A DNA stretch of 64,000 bases from JAZKBN01 sp040388605 (GCA_040388605.1 JAZKBN010000003.1:20023-84022); one strand, 5' to 3'; positions 37,416 to 46,642 are shown, counted from the stretch's first letter. The notes: generated by a model from the letters alone, not told the origin. Program-made: numbers and translations.

Positions 37416-39075
37416 CTGGAACTATTAAAGCAATTGTACGATCATCGTAATTTCCCTTTGATTTAAAACCAAGCCATTGGAGGGCCGCTTTATCTGCACC
37501 GGGGCTGTTTACTTCAACATTCTTTGTAAAATCTTCCCAGAAAACGGCCCATTGCTCTTTAGATGCAAGGTTGGCGTCTGTGGAAAAAACAGGGTCGGTA
37601 ACACCGTCTGTAAGCAAGGCAATGGTTTCAATTTTTGGTACACTCAGGAATCTTGTTCGTTCTGCAATGTCTTCAGGTAAGCCTGTGCGGTCCATTGTAA
37701 GGAACCTGGTTTGGCCTGAGAATTCTCCGCCGTCGGGGTTGCCTAACAGGGTAAAACCTTCGCCGGAATTTATTGCAAGACCGCCATCGCCTATCCAGTA
37801 GCTTATAATATCATAGCCCTGCTTTCCTTTCCTCAATAAAGTTACAAGGAAGGTGGTGTTGAAGTCTTTTATTACTGCCTTAACATTTGCTGCCTCATCG
37901 GCAATAAGCCTGCGGATATGTGTTATGCCACGTTGCATAAGCGCCCGGGCCTTTTCAAGATCACTTACTTCTGCCAGCGCTTCTCCTTCATTCTGCATGA
38001 ATCGGTACAGGCCCGAGCATGCCAACCTCGAACCTTCGCGGGAGAAAGTTGCAGAACCGGCCCCGTCGGCAACGGCAGCATAGAGCCAACCGCCCGGGAG
38101 TTCTTTGAGCAGCAAATCATCTTCCCTGAATGAGCCGGAATGCGCATGGCTTTTTCCGCGGATGCTTGCCCCGAAAGCCTTAAGACCTATGCTCTGTAAG
38201 CTGCTGAGGTCATGTGATTCTTTTTTGTAGGGTGCGTTTTCGGGCGGGGCATTATTTTGCCACAAGCTGTCGGGGTCAGGGTTTACATAAAGCCTGAGTG
38301 TTCTTTCAACTTTACCCGGTGCATCTTCAGAAACAGTAATTGTTAGCTTAAATGCAAAATCGCCACTGTTTTTCGGGGTGCCGGAAAGTGTCAGGGTTTC
38401 AGGGTTCCAACTGAGGCCGGTTTCATCGGCACCGGATAGTTCTGAACTTTTAAAGGATGGCAATCCCAACAGCTCAGTTGTAACTATATAAGTATAAGGC
38501 TCCCCTGCCTTTGCATTTGCTAAAAAAAGCTGCTTAGGCGCAGGTTGCCCCTGAGATGCAGACTGATTTTTATCGGGAAATAAGACGCCCATATTGGTTA
38601 ATGTTGGTATTGAAATATCGCTTGGAATTTCAGGAAGTTTTAAAGCTTGTGACTCAGGATAACCCAAGCTTAAATCATTATCAGAACCAGGTAAGAATGA
38701 GTTTTCAATCGGGTCGGCAAGCTCTGCAGGTTCAATGAAATCAGGGCTTAAAGGAGCATTTGTTGAGTCCTTTTTACTTTCTCCCTCTTCCGTTTTTATT
38801 ACATCATGTGTTGAACGCCTGTTGTCAATAATTTCTCCCGGGTTATTTTCAGCATGAACTTTTAACTCTTCAGCAGTTAATTCAGGAGTTTGGCTTTCCG
38901 GTAAAGCAGGTGTTAGAGTAAGAACTTCTGCCTCAGCATTTTGTAATGCATACAGGGCAATTTTTAAGAATGCTTTCCTGCTTTCAAGCTTCTCAAAATT
39001 TTCAGGCAAATTATTAGCTTCTGACAGGCGGGCTGTTAAAGCAGCAAGTTGGTTAATTAAAAACTTTGCGCTCAA
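37405..39075 (-). CDS. PP2C-family protein phosphatase with an Ig-like domain
   Basis: The 556-residue protein starts with a helical segment (residues 1-60), then a low-complexity acidic and proline-containing linker (60-180). A putative Ig-like domain lies at about 185-265 (LSWNPETLTLSGTPKNSGDFAF), a pattern usual in cell-surface Ig folds yet here with no signal peptide. The PP2C domain follows from about 300 to the end, with metal-binding acidic residues in AVADGAGSATFSREGS (Asp337-Gly338), WIGDGGLAI, LLTDGVTDPVFS and the terminal NYDDRTIALIV. It should remove phosphate from Ser/Thr on targets of the downstream kinase, whose start it overlaps by 11 bases. The upstream gene is a vWA protein 59 bases away. 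Confidence 0.87.
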   Translation of the reverse strand: MSAKFLINQLAALTARLSEANNLPENFEKLESRKAFLKIALYALQNAEAEVLTLTPALPESQTPELTAEELKVHAENNPGEIIDNRRSTHDVIKTEEGESKKDSTNAPLSPDFIEPAELADPIENSFLPGSDNDLSLGYPESQALKLPEIPSDISIPTLTNMGVLFPDKNQSASQGQPAPKQLFLANAKAGEPYTYIVTTELLGLPSFKSSELSGADETGLSWNPETLTLSGTPKNSGDFAFKLTITVSEDAPGKVERTLRLYVNPDPDSLWQNNAPPENAPYKKESHDLSSLQSIGLKAFGASIRGKSHAHSGSFREDDLLLKELPGGWLYAAVADGAGSATFSREGSRLACSGLYRFMQNEGEALAEVSDLEKARALMQRGITHIRRLIADEAANVKAVIKDFNTTFLVTLLRKGKQGYDIISYWIGDGGLAINSGEGFTLLGNPDGGEFSGQTRFLTMDRTGLPEDIAERTRFLSVPKIETIALLTDGVTDPVFSTDANLASKEQWAVFWEDFTKNVEVNSPGADKAALQWLGFKSKGNYDDRTIALIVPDVS

Positions 39076-39134
39076 TGTTCAGGTATTTTCCGGTGTATTT
39101 AAAGGTAAATCAATAAAATGTAAAGCCGGTAAAT

Positions 39135-40196
39135 TTATCCTGCATTTCGTCCTACGTCTATAGAGCCTCGGAATTCAACCTCTGATTGTGATTCACACCA
39201 GGGGCACCTGTTAATTCCCTCGTTTGCACAGTGTAGCTTGCCGCAGCTGCATAAGCAAAATGAAGTGAAATTTCCGCAGGAAGGGCATGGGGGTATGCCA
39301 ACCAGTTCGTCGGTATTTACCTTGCCTGTTCCCTTTGCGTTCACGCTCAATTCTGTATATTCAGGAGGTGTTAAATAAGCGCCTTTAAATACATATTCCT
39401 GCGTTGAAATACCGAATTCTGAAACGCGTTCATCGGTTTTGCGCATTTCGCGCTTGTATTTTAACAGGTACCCGTTTTTGTTTTTCTGGCATCTACCTTC
39501 AAGAATAACATACCTGTTGTCGCTTATACCGGCCCTGTAAGGCATTATTTCCTCTGTAACAGGTTTTTTGACAAGGAAATCCGCATTCAGGCCAGCCAGT
39601 TGCAGGGCATCGCCGGTACCGGTTTCAACCCTTTGGCTGCTGTTCTGAATAGATTGGGAAATCCATTTAAAGAACCTTGAGAAGGCTTTGGGATCAGAAT
39701 CATCGAAAGCGAATATGTTCTCTGTTAAACCGCTGAATGCAGAAAGATCAACCTCCGGTCCGAAACCGACAACCACCAGGTTTGCTTTTTGGGTATAACT
39801 GTCTTTCCAACGCTGAACAGCGGGTTTAAAATGATCGGTAGGGGCACCATCAGTAAAAAGGAAAACAATGGGCTTCCAGTCACCTTTTACAGTATGTGTA
39901 TTTGTTTTTACGTTGGCATCTATCTCATTCATGAGCAGGGTTAAACCCGCTCCCAAACCTGTACCCGACCCAAGGGGCAAGCGGGGCGGATAGAACTGAA
40001 AAACCTCTGTAAGGTTGCTTATTTTTACAGCTTTGGATGCAAATGCCAAAACAGAAATATAGGCGGTTTCAAGTGCATAAGGGTCTGAGCGGAGCTCCTT
40101 AACCACAAGCTCAAGTCCTTTTTGAACCTGATCCAGCGGTTCACCTACCATTGAATCAGAAACATCTATCAGGAAGAATATCGGGAGGCGGCGCAT
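39135..40196 (-). CDS. vWA protein (TerY-like) with C-terminal zinc-binding tail
   Basis: The 353-residue protein begins with a von Willebrand A domain very like the two other vWA proteins here. The MIDAS metal site is LIDVSDSMVGEP (DxSxS) with FLFTDGAPTD later. After about residue 210 come a connecting domain and a cysteine-rich tail (CPSCGNFTSFCLCSCG, then CANEG and CPWCES), likely one or two zinc-ribbon folds. I choose ATG at 40196, which aligns with the starts MRRLPVY and MSRRLPVY of its paralogues, rather than the TTG 32 codons upstream. It lies directly before the PP2C and kinase genes, so it is the likely vWA member of the TerY-P triad. Confidence 0.85.
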   Translation of the reverse strand: MRRLPIFFLIDVSDSMVGEPLDQVQKGLELVVKELRSDPYALETAYISVLAFASKAVKISNLTEVFQFYPPRLPLGSGTGLGAGLTLLMNEIDANVKTNTHTVKGDWKPIVFLFTDGAPTDHFKPAVQRWKDSYTQKANLVVVGFGPEVDLSAFSGLTENIFAFDDSDPKAFSRFFKWISQSIQNSSQRVETGTGDALQLAGLNADFLVKKPVTEEIMPYRAGISDNRYVILEGRCQKNKNGYLLKYKREMRKTDERVSEFGISTQEYVFKGAYLTPPEYTELSVNAKGTGKVNTDELVGIPPCPSCGNFTSFCLCSCGKLHCANEGINRCPWCESQSEVEFRGSIDVGRNAG

Positions 40197-40341
40197 TGGT
40201 GTAAATCCTGTTTTATAATGATTAAAAGGTATTGTTAAAATTTCATACAAATTAAAACAGGCTCGGTTCAGGCATGATTTTACCTGGTCCAAAGTCCATG
40301 TTAAGTTAATATGTACTTAGCTGAAGCCGGTGTCGGTGTTT

Positions 40342-40980
40342 TTATAATACCAACTGCAGCTCAGTTGGCGGCGGGGGCAATGTTGATGTTGAAGTGGAAC
40401 CAAGGCTGCGCCCCCCAACAGTTACAGAAGCGGAAACCCATCTAAAGAATTGTGCAAATGAGCTTTGGTTGGCAGTAGCCAAATGGTACACCTGGTCTGT
40501 TATTTCTTTAAGTACATCTACCTTGGCTTTAGGGCCGGCAGCACATGCAATTATGTTCGCCCAGCTGCGGCGTTTTACTTTAGGAAGCATTTCGCGGTAG
40601 AGCGCAAGGTCAGAGGGGCTGCCATCTGTCATTATAAACAACAGCGGCGCCCAATCACCCTTATGCTCCGGGGTGTTTATTATAATATCCTTATCTGCCT
40701 GTTCGCAGAGCATTTCAAGTGCTGCTCCAAGATGAGTAGGGCCTGAATCAGGGGCTACAACATGAGGCATGTGCACTTTTTCAAGCTCGGTAAGCGGGAG
40801 AACCAGCTTAACTTCGCGGTCATAAGTGATCATGGCTATGTGAACAGATTCAAGTGCAAACGGATCTTGCCGTAAACTGCCCAGCATCATTTGCAGGCCG
40901 GTGTTTACAGATTCAATGGGTTCGCCACGCATAGAACCCGAGGTATCTATCAATAAATAGACAGGCAGTCTTCTGCTCAT
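40342..40980 (-). CDS. terY: TerY-like vWA protein
   Basis: At 212 residues this matches TerY in size. It has a single vWA domain starting at residue 4: YLLIDTSGSMRGEP (MIDAS DxSxS), DSGPTHLGAALEM (threonine loop) and FIMTDGSPSD. A short C-terminal PPPPTELQLVL tail resembles the PPPPKEVSLVL tail of the second TerY-like protein. There is no signal peptide, so it is cytoplasmic. vWA proteins of this type bind metal and act as assembly platforms in Ter systems. It is one of three vWA genes in the cluster, separated from the upstream TerD gene by about 236 bases. Confidence 0.85.
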   Translation of the reverse strand: MSRRLPVYLLIDTSGSMRGEPIESVNTGLQMMLGSLRQDPFALESVHIAMITYDREVKLVLPLTELEKVHMPHVVAPDSGPTHLGAALEMLCEQADKDIIINTPEHKGDWAPLLFIMTDGSPSDLALYREMLPKVKRRSWANIIACAAGPKAKVDVLKEITDQVYHLATANQSSFAQFFRWVSASVTVGGRSLGSTSTSTLPPPPTELQLVL

Positions 40981-41216
40981 AATTATATATTTACTGTATT
41001 CTGCTCTGCCGCTATTAGCTTTTAAGCCAATAACTGCAGCTTATGCAGGTTCAGGATGGTAATTGTTGACTGTGGCATAAGAATAAACTCATAACCCTGC
41101 CGAAATACTTTTAACAAGCTCAGCGCTCGGTTCCCCGCCACTTAATAAGGGTTTGCATGCATCGGGTGAAAATGGAGAAGTCCCGGTTTTTCACAAATGC
41201 AATTTCGGTTTCGAAG

Positions 41217-41762
41217 TTATGAGTATTTGCCCATAAAGCCGCCCAAATCAGCTTTTGATCCAATACCCATTGCTTCAAATTTCCATGCACCGCCGCGCAG
41301 GTAGAGCCTGCCGAATTCAAGCCCGGTTTCAACAGAGAAGTCTTCATCAAGCTCATACTTCATGAGCTCAGCCCCGCTTGTATCAACAATACGAATAAAT
41401 GCATTTCGTACCTGTCCGAAATTTTGACGGCGGTCAAGGGCTTCGTAAATATTTACAACCACCACTATTTGCTCAATGCCTGCTTCAAGCTTGTTGAGGT
41501 CTATTACAATTTGCTCATCGTCGCCATCACCGTCGCCGGTCAGGTTATCGCCGGAATGCACCACTGATTGGTTGGGAGATGCATGCTGACCAAAGTAAAT
41601 TACGTAATCATCTGATGGTATTTTGCCTGCGGCATTCAGCATAAATACCGATGCATCAAGGTCAACTGCCGGTGATTGGGAGCTTACATCCCAACCTAGG
41701 CCAACCATAAATTTTTGTGCGCTCAGCGCTTCGCGCTGGCCCTTTTGAAGGTTAAGTGCCAT
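41217..41762 (-). CDS. TerD-family protein
   Basis: The 181-residue protein is a full-length TerD/TerE-type domain: ALNLQKGQREAL, VGLGWDVS, the acidic calcium-binding patches VDLDASVFML, HSGDNLTGDGDGDDEQ, and the C-terminal QNFGQVRNAFIRI, LDEDFSVETGLEFGRLYLR and GAWKFEAMG. TerD-fold proteins bind Ca2+ and take part in tellurite, phage and membrane-stress tolerance. It has no signal peptide. It lies between two terY-like genes and is most similar to the third TerD protein (43179-43736). Confidence 0.9.
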   Translation of the reverse strand: MALNLQKGQREALSAQKFMVGLGWDVSSQSPAVDLDASVFMLNAAGKIPSDDYVIYFGQHASPNQSVVHSGDNLTGDGDGDDEQIVIDLNKLEAGIEQIVVVVNIYEALDRRQNFGQVRNAFIRIVDTSGAELMKYELDEDFSVETGLEFGRLYLRGGAWKFEAMGIGSKADLGGFMGKYS

Positions 41763-41811
41763 TTAAGTTTAAGAACCGATTAAAAATCAGGATTATAAAT
41801 TACCGGAAGTA

Positions 41812-42447
41812 TTAAAGTACAAGGCTTACTTCTTTTGGCGGAGGTGGCAATTCACCCAGGCCGTTCACTTCTTTATGACCCTCAACAGATTTGCTTCCGC
41901 TTGAAACAGAGGCCGAAACCCATTTGAAGAACGCCTTAATGGTATTGGTATCGGCTGTATCAAGCTGAACAACTATTTCAGTTATTTGCCTAAGTATGCT
42001 TGTTTCAACACCGGGGCCTGCGGCACAGGCTATAAACAGGCCGTTGTTTTTCCTGCGGTATTCATCCAATCCTTTTTTCCAGTCATCGGTAGGCATACCA
42101 TCGGTCATCAGGAAAACAATTGGTTTCCAGTCGCCTTTTTGGTTGGGTGTGGTTACAATTACCTCTGCGGCAATGCGTTGAGCCAGCAGGCTAAGGGCTT
42201 CGCCAAGCGAAGTAGTGCCTGATGCAACCAGGTTCGGCATTTGAAAAGATGCCATTTCTGAAAGGGGAACATCCTGCTGGGCAGTTGAGCCGAATGAAAT
42301 TACGCTCAGGTATGCCGTTTCAAGCGCATAAGGATCCTGGCGGAGTGTTGAAATCAGCATTTGCATGCCGTTTCTTACTGCTTCAATGGGCTCGCCCGAC
42401 ATTGAGCCGGAAGTATCGAGCAAAAGGTAAACCGGTAATCTCCTCAT
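41812..42447 (-). CDS. terY: TerY-like vWA protein
   Basis: The 211-residue protein has one vWA domain: YLLLDTSGSMSGEP (MIDAS), VASGTTSLGEALSLLAQ and FLMTDGMPTDDW. It shares the C-terminal PPPPKEVSLVL tail with the 212-residue paralogue at 40342-40980; the two seem to be a tandem duplication separated by a terD gene. It is cytoplasmic by sequence. The short gap to the upstream terD gene (13 bases) implies cotranscription. Confidence 0.85.
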   Translation of the reverse strand: MRRLPVYLLLDTSGSMSGEPIEAVRNGMQMLISTLRQDPYALETAYLSVISFGSTAQQDVPLSEMASFQMPNLVASGTTSLGEALSLLAQRIAAEVIVTTPNQKGDWKPIVFLMTDGMPTDDWKKGLDEYRRKNNGLFIACAAGPGVETSILRQITEIVVQLDTADTNTIKAFFKWVSASVSSGSKSVEGHKEVNGLGELPPPPKEVSLVL

Positions 42448-42460
42448 TATAAAGTATTGG

Positions 42461-43102
42461 TTATCTGATTGGTAAATAAGGTTTTAATGTAGCTCTTAAA
42501 TCATCTTCCGGCGATGCGTTGCCAAGTGCCCTGAATTTCCATTCCCCGTTATGCCTGTAAACCTCGGCAAAAACCATTGAGGCCATATTTTCATATTGGT
42601 TGGCACCGGAAAGCGAATAACGGGCTATTTCCTTTCCGCGGGCATCTACTGCACGAATATATGCATTGGCTACTTTACCAAAATGCTGCCCCTTCGCCTT
42701 GCCTTGGTAAATGCTTACCACGAATACAATTTTATGGTATTGAGCAGGCATTGTATCCAGCAAAACAATAACCTGCTCATCGTCGCCGGCGCCTTCACCT
42801 GTGCGGTTATCGCCGGTTAGCCAAACCTGCCCGCTTGGGTGCCTCATAGAGTTGAAGAATACCAAATCGCCGCCCTGCAGCTTGCTGTCTCCTAAGAGAA
42901 TTAGCTTGTCGTTGGCATCAAGCAGGAAGGCAACTGCATCAAGATCGAACTCCTCTTCCTTTTTAGATGAAAATAAGCCGCCGAAAAGGCCTGTCGGCTT
43001 GGTTTGAATTATATCCCAACCAAGGCCAATAGTTACTTTTGAAAGATCAAATTGCGATTTTTCAAGGTTTATGGTCTGACCTTTTACCAGGTTAATTGCC
43101 AT
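42461..43102 (-). CDS. TerD-family protein with an inserted loop
   Basis: This 213-residue protein has the TerD core (INLVKGQTINLEK, VTIGLGWDI, EEFDLDAVAFLLD, WLTGDNRTGEGAGDDE, QHFGKVANAYIRAVD, FAEVYRHNGEWKFRALG), with the acidic Ca2+-binding residues kept. It differs from its two paralogues by an insertion of about 17 residues (TKPTGLFGGLFSSKKEEE) between the GLGWD strand and the first acidic patch, and by a HPSGQVW segment before the GDNRTG loop. This form is close to the TerD/TerZ group. It lies 13 bases upstream of terY and 76 bases downstream of the first terD gene. Confidence 0.88.
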   Translation of the reverse strand: MAINLVKGQTINLEKSQFDLSKVTIGLGWDIIQTKPTGLFGGLFSSKKEEEFDLDAVAFLLDANDKLILLGDSKLQGGDLVFFNSMRHPSGQVWLTGDNRTGEGAGDDEQVIVLLDTMPAQYHKIVFVVSIYQGKAKGQHFGKVANAYIRAVDARGKEIARYSLSGANQYENMASMVFAEVYRHNGEWKFRALGNASPEDDLRATLKPYLPIR

Positions 43103-43178
43103 GTATTTGTATGTTATTAAAGCAAAATAATAATAATTTTTATACTGACTATCAGGTTATTAACAAATAAATACAGGC

Positions 43179-43736
43179 CTAGCCAAGGTATTTGCTAATT
43201 AGCGAATTAAAACCGCCGGTATAGCCTTTGCCCAATGCTTCAAATTTCCAGGCACCGTTTCGCCTGTAAAGTCGGCCTAATTCAATGGCTGTGCTGGTAG
43301 AGAAGTCTTCGTCGAGCTCATATTTGCATAGCTCTTCATTGTTTGCAAGGTTATAAATTCTGATAAATGAATTTCTTACCTGCCCGAAATTTTGGCGGCG
43401 GATATCGTATTCATGTATGGTTACTGTAAAAACCAGTTCTGCCACATCGTTAGAAACTTTAGGCAGGTTTACCAACATGGTTTCATCATCGCCGCTGCTT
43501 GAGTCGCCGGTAGTATCATCGTCGGCACCCTGCACCGCCCCGTCAGGAGACACTTTGTTGTTATAAAACACAAGATGCGATTCAGATACCAGCTTGCCGC
43601 CGGTACCCAGCATAAAGCAGGAGGCATCCAAATCAAAAACCTGGTTGCCTGTATCTGAAGGATCCCAACCCAAACCTATACCCAACTTTTCAAGCGACAC
43701 ATCTATTCGCTGCCCTTTAGTTAAATTAATAGCCAT
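43179..43736 (-). CDS. TerD-family protein, first gene of the ter cluster
   Basis: The 185-residue protein has the complete TerD domain: AINLTKGQRIDVSLEKLGIGLG, VFDLDASCFML, the acidic DDDTTGDSSSGDDE loop, RRQNFGQVRNSFIRIYN, LDEDFSTSTAIELGRLYRR and GAWKFEALG. It appears to start the cluster, as the 383 bases upstream lead to a divergent gene. The promoter on the minus strand is not clear: the nearest candidate, TACATTG, lacks one T of the -7 consensus. Confidence 0.9.
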   Translation of the reverse strand: MAINLTKGQRIDVSLEKLGIGLGWDPSDTGNQVFDLDASCFMLGTGGKLVSESHLVFYNNKVSPDGAVQGADDDTTGDSSSGDDETMLVNLPKVSNDVAELVFTVTIHEYDIRRQNFGQVRNSFIRIYNLANNEELCKYELDEDFSTSTAIELGRLYRRNGAWKFEALGKGYTGGFNSLISKYLG

Positions 43737-44119
43737 AGAACTTTATTTTTGGCGGCAATGTATGAAGTTTTTATAATTATTGGCATTAAGGTTCCGGTTA
43801 TATTTCTAAAATTTATGCAAGCAAGAGGAGTTTATATAAGGTCCGTTTTCCCTTACTGTTTCTTCAAAACAGACCTTTAAGATAACATTTCGGCTGCTTA
43901 TTTAATATATGGCGAAGGGCGGTTTGTGTAAAAATGACAAAGCAGGAACAGGAAAAAATTGGATTATGCCATAAATTAAAATAATTATATTTTTATTTTT
44001 TAACCTTTAGTCAATTATCATTACGTTAATGTGGGCCTGCGACCATTGCATTAAATGATTATATTTGTAAGCGCGTTTTTCGCTCCCGAAATCGGAAAAA
44101 AACACGCTTCTTTAAGAAA
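43737..44119. other. Divergent promoter region between the ter cluster and the GH3 gene
   Basis: No gene is supported in these 383 bases. A very AT-rich stretch lies at about 43970-44035 and a plus-strand -7 match at 44060-44067. This region should contain the promoters of both divergent units. Confidence 0.5.
44060..44067 (+). promoter_or_regulatory. Candidate -7 element of the GH3 gene
   Basis: TATATTTG matches TAnnTTTG about 52 bases before the ATG at 44120. No good -33 TTG is visible. Confidence 0.4.
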
Positions 44120-46642
44120 ATGCCATACCAAAGAAATCTCTATCAGGGAATGAAATGCCTTTTCGGGCAAATTGTACCCGTTTTTGCCATCGTTTTTCTG
44201 TCAGCAGTACATTTAAAGGCACAGGTTTATAAAAACCCGAAAGCACTGGTTGAAGAAAGGGTAAACTCCCTTTTGGCCGAAATGACCCTTGCTGAAAAGC
44301 TCGACTACATAGGCGGACATAAATATTTTTCAATTCGCGGCATTAAACGCCTTGGCCTGCCCGAGATTTTACTGAGCGACGGCCCGGTTGGCGTTCGTGG
44401 CGAGGGCAAATCTGTTGCTTATCCCGCATCTGTACTTACTGCGGCCACATGGGATACTGCCGCAGCCCGCAGCCTTGGCGAAGCGCTTGCGCATGATTCT
44501 AAAAAACGTGGCGTTCACGTTCTGCTTGGTCCCGGTGTGAATATTTACCGGGCACCCATGAACGGCCGCAATTTCGAATATATGGGTGAAGACCCGTATT
44601 TGGCGGGTGCCATGGCAGTTAATTACATAAAGGGGGTGCAAAGCAAGGGTGTAGTTGCAACAGTAAAGCACTTTGCAGGCAATAACCAGGAATGGGATCG
44701 CAACCATGTAAGTTCCGATATAGATGAACGTACCCTGCAGGAAATTTACCTGCCTGCATTCAAGGCCTCGGTGCAAGAGGCTAAAGCAGGTGCTGTTATG
44801 AACAGCAATAACCTGCTTAACGGGGAACACGCCACCCAAAACAACCACCTGAACAATGAAATTCTGAAAGGCTCATGGGGCTTCGATGGTATCTTAATGT
44901 CGGATTGGGTATCTGTTTACGACGGCTTAGCTGCCGCAAAGGGCGGGCTTGATTTGGAAATGCCCAAAGGCAAATACATGAACAGCGAAAACCTTTTGCC
45001 ATTCATTAAACAGGGATCGCTTAATGAATCTGTTATAGACGATAAAGTGAGGCGCATCCTGCGTATTATTTTCCGATACGGTTTTTATGACAATGAACAA
45101 AAAGACGACAACAGGCCTTCTGATGACCCTGCCTCTGCAGGGGTTGCACTGAACCTCGCACGCGGCGGAATAGTACTGCTGAAAAATTCAGGTAACATTT
45201 TGCCTTTTAACGCATCTGTAAAGTCGGTGGCGGTTATCGGGCCTAATGCCAATTCTTATGTTGCCGCAGGCGGAAGCTCGTTGGTGCCTGCCTTTAAAAC
45301 TGTATCGCTGCTCGAAGGCATTAAAGCTGTAGCCGGACCTGTAAAGGTTTCTTTTGCATTGGGCAGCCTGCCGCCACTGGAAAATTTTGCTGCCGAATCC
45401 CCGTTTTTTAGCGAAGCGGGTTCTAAAAATGCAGGCTTAAAAGCTGAATACTTTTCAAATCAAAACCTTGAAGGAAAGCCTGTTGCTGTAAGAATTGAAA
45501 AAATTGTTCATCATGTTTGGCCAAAAGATCCGGGTGTTGGCAACCTGCCGGAAAATCACTTTTCAGTAAGGTACACCGGTGTTGTCAGGCCCAAACTATC
45601 TGGCCTTTACAAGTTTGCAGTTAAAAGCGACGACGGCATAAGACTGTACATAGACAACAAAGAAGAAATTAACGAATGGCATGACCAGGGACCAGCCATA
45701 AACAGTGTTTACAGGCAATTGGAAGCCGGTAAAGAATACAGTGTAAAGCTTGACTATTATGAAAATGGCGGCGGTGCACAGGTAACATTTGCCTGCTTCC
45801 GCGAAATTTTCGATTTCTCGGAAGCAACCAATGCTGCAGCCGCATCCTCTGTAGCGGTTGTAGCCCTGGGTTTTGATCAGCATTCAGAAGGCGAGGGCTC
45901 CGACAGGAAGTTCAACCTGCCTGATTCACAAATTGAACTGCTTAAAGCTGTAATTAAGGCAAACCCGAACACAGTTGTAGTTCTGAACGCAGGCGGAAAT
46001 GTAGCCACAGCCGACTGGCTTTCGGAAGTGAAAGGTTTGGTGCATGCATGGTACCCCGGGCAGGAAGGAGGCACCGCCCTTGCCGAAATTCTGTTTGGGA
46101 AAGTGAATCCCAGCGGAAAGCTGCCGGCAAGCTTTGAGCAGAAATGGGAAGACAACCCCGTTTATAATAATTATTACGACCCCGATAAAGATAAGCGTGT
46201 TGAATATAAGGAAGGCCTGAAGATTGGTTACAGGTATTACGACCAAAGCCCGGTTAAGCCCTTATTCCCTTTCGGGTTCGGCCTTTCATATACAAGCTTT
46301 ACTTATTCTGATTTAAAAGTTACTAATTCCGCCGGTAATGCGGCCACCTTACGCTTCACAATAAAAAACACCGGGAATGCCGATGGTGCCGAGGTTTCCC
46401 AGGTATATGTTCACCAACAATTTTGCCCTGTTTACAGGCCTGAAAAGGAACTGAAGGGCTTTGCTAAGGTCTTTCTGAAAAAAGGTGAGTCGAAAACGGT
46501 TACTATAAGCCTTGATGCTTCCTCTTTTTCATATTACAAAACGGAAAAAAAGGCATTTGACTTTGATCCCGGTGCTTTCGACATTTTAGTTGGCGCATCT
46601 TCAGCAGATATTAAGCTGAAAGAAACCATTCAAATCAGGTAA
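44120..46642 (+). CDS. GH3 family beta-glucosidase with PA14 domain
   Basis: The 840-residue exported enzyme has a signal peptide ending in HLKAQ; the second ATG at 44150 gives a more ordinary one. The GH3 N-terminal barrel has GLPEILLSDGPVGVR, GPGVNIYRAPMNGRNFEY, VKHFAGNNQE and the nucleophile Asp262 in ILMSDWVSVYDG. The second domain contains a PA14 insertion (about 455-570; LYKFAVKSDDGIRLYIDN) in the usual position for this group. A likely acid/base glutamate (Glu590 or Glu592) lies in HSEGEGSDRKFNLP. A fibronectin-III-like C-terminal domain follows. It probably releases glucose from beta-linked oligosaccharides. The glycosidase gene 51 bases downstream probably shares its transcript. Confidence 0.9.
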   Translation: MPYQRNLYQGMKCLFGQIVPVFAIVFLSAVHLKAQVYKNPKALVEERVNSLLAEMTLAEKLDYIGGHKYFSIRGIKRLGLPEILLSDGPVGVRGEGKSVAYPASVLTAATWDTAAARSLGEALAHDSKKRGVHVLLGPGVNIYRAPMNGRNFEYMGEDPYLAGAMAVNYIKGVQSKGVVATVKHFAGNNQEWDRNHVSSDIDERTLQEIYLPAFKASVQEAKAGAVMNSNNLLNGEHATQNNHLNNEILKGSWGFDGILMSDWVSVYDGLAAAKGGLDLEMPKGKYMNSENLLPFIKQGSLNESVIDDKVRRILRIIFRYGFYDNEQKDDNRPSDDPASAGVALNLARGGIVLLKNSGNILPFNASVKSVAVIGPNANSYVAAGGSSLVPAFKTVSLLEGIKAVAGPVKVSFALGSLPPLENFAAESPFFSEAGSKNAGLKAEYFSNQNLEGKPVAVRIEKIVHHVWPKDPGVGNLPENHFSVRYTGVVRPKLSGLYKFAVKSDDGIRLYIDNKEEINEWHDQGPAINSVYRQLEAGKEYSVKLDYYENGGGAQVTFACFREIFDFSEATNAAAASSVAVVALGFDQHSEGEGSDRKFNLPDSQIELLKAVIKANPNTVVVLNAGGNVATADWLSEVKGLVHAWYPGQEGGTALAEILFGKVNPSGKLPASFEQKWEDNPVYNNYYDPDKDKRVEYKEGLKIGYRYYDQSPVKPLFPFGFGLSYTSFTYSDLKVTNSAGNAATLRFTIKNTGNADGAEVSQVYVHQQFCPVYRPEKELKGFAKVFLKKGESKTVTISLDASSFSYYKTEKKAFDFDPGAFDILVGASSADIKLKETIQIR

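Noticed and set aside
40197..40292. N-terminal extension of the zinc-tailed vWA protein from a TTG
   Set aside because: The two paralogues begin at the equivalent of the internal ATG (MRRLPVY), and the extension has no match to them.
43970..44035. AT-rich stretch as an attachment site or horizontal-transfer boundary of the ter cluster
   Set aside because: No direct repeat, integrase or tRNA is nearby; it fits an ordinary divergent promoter region.
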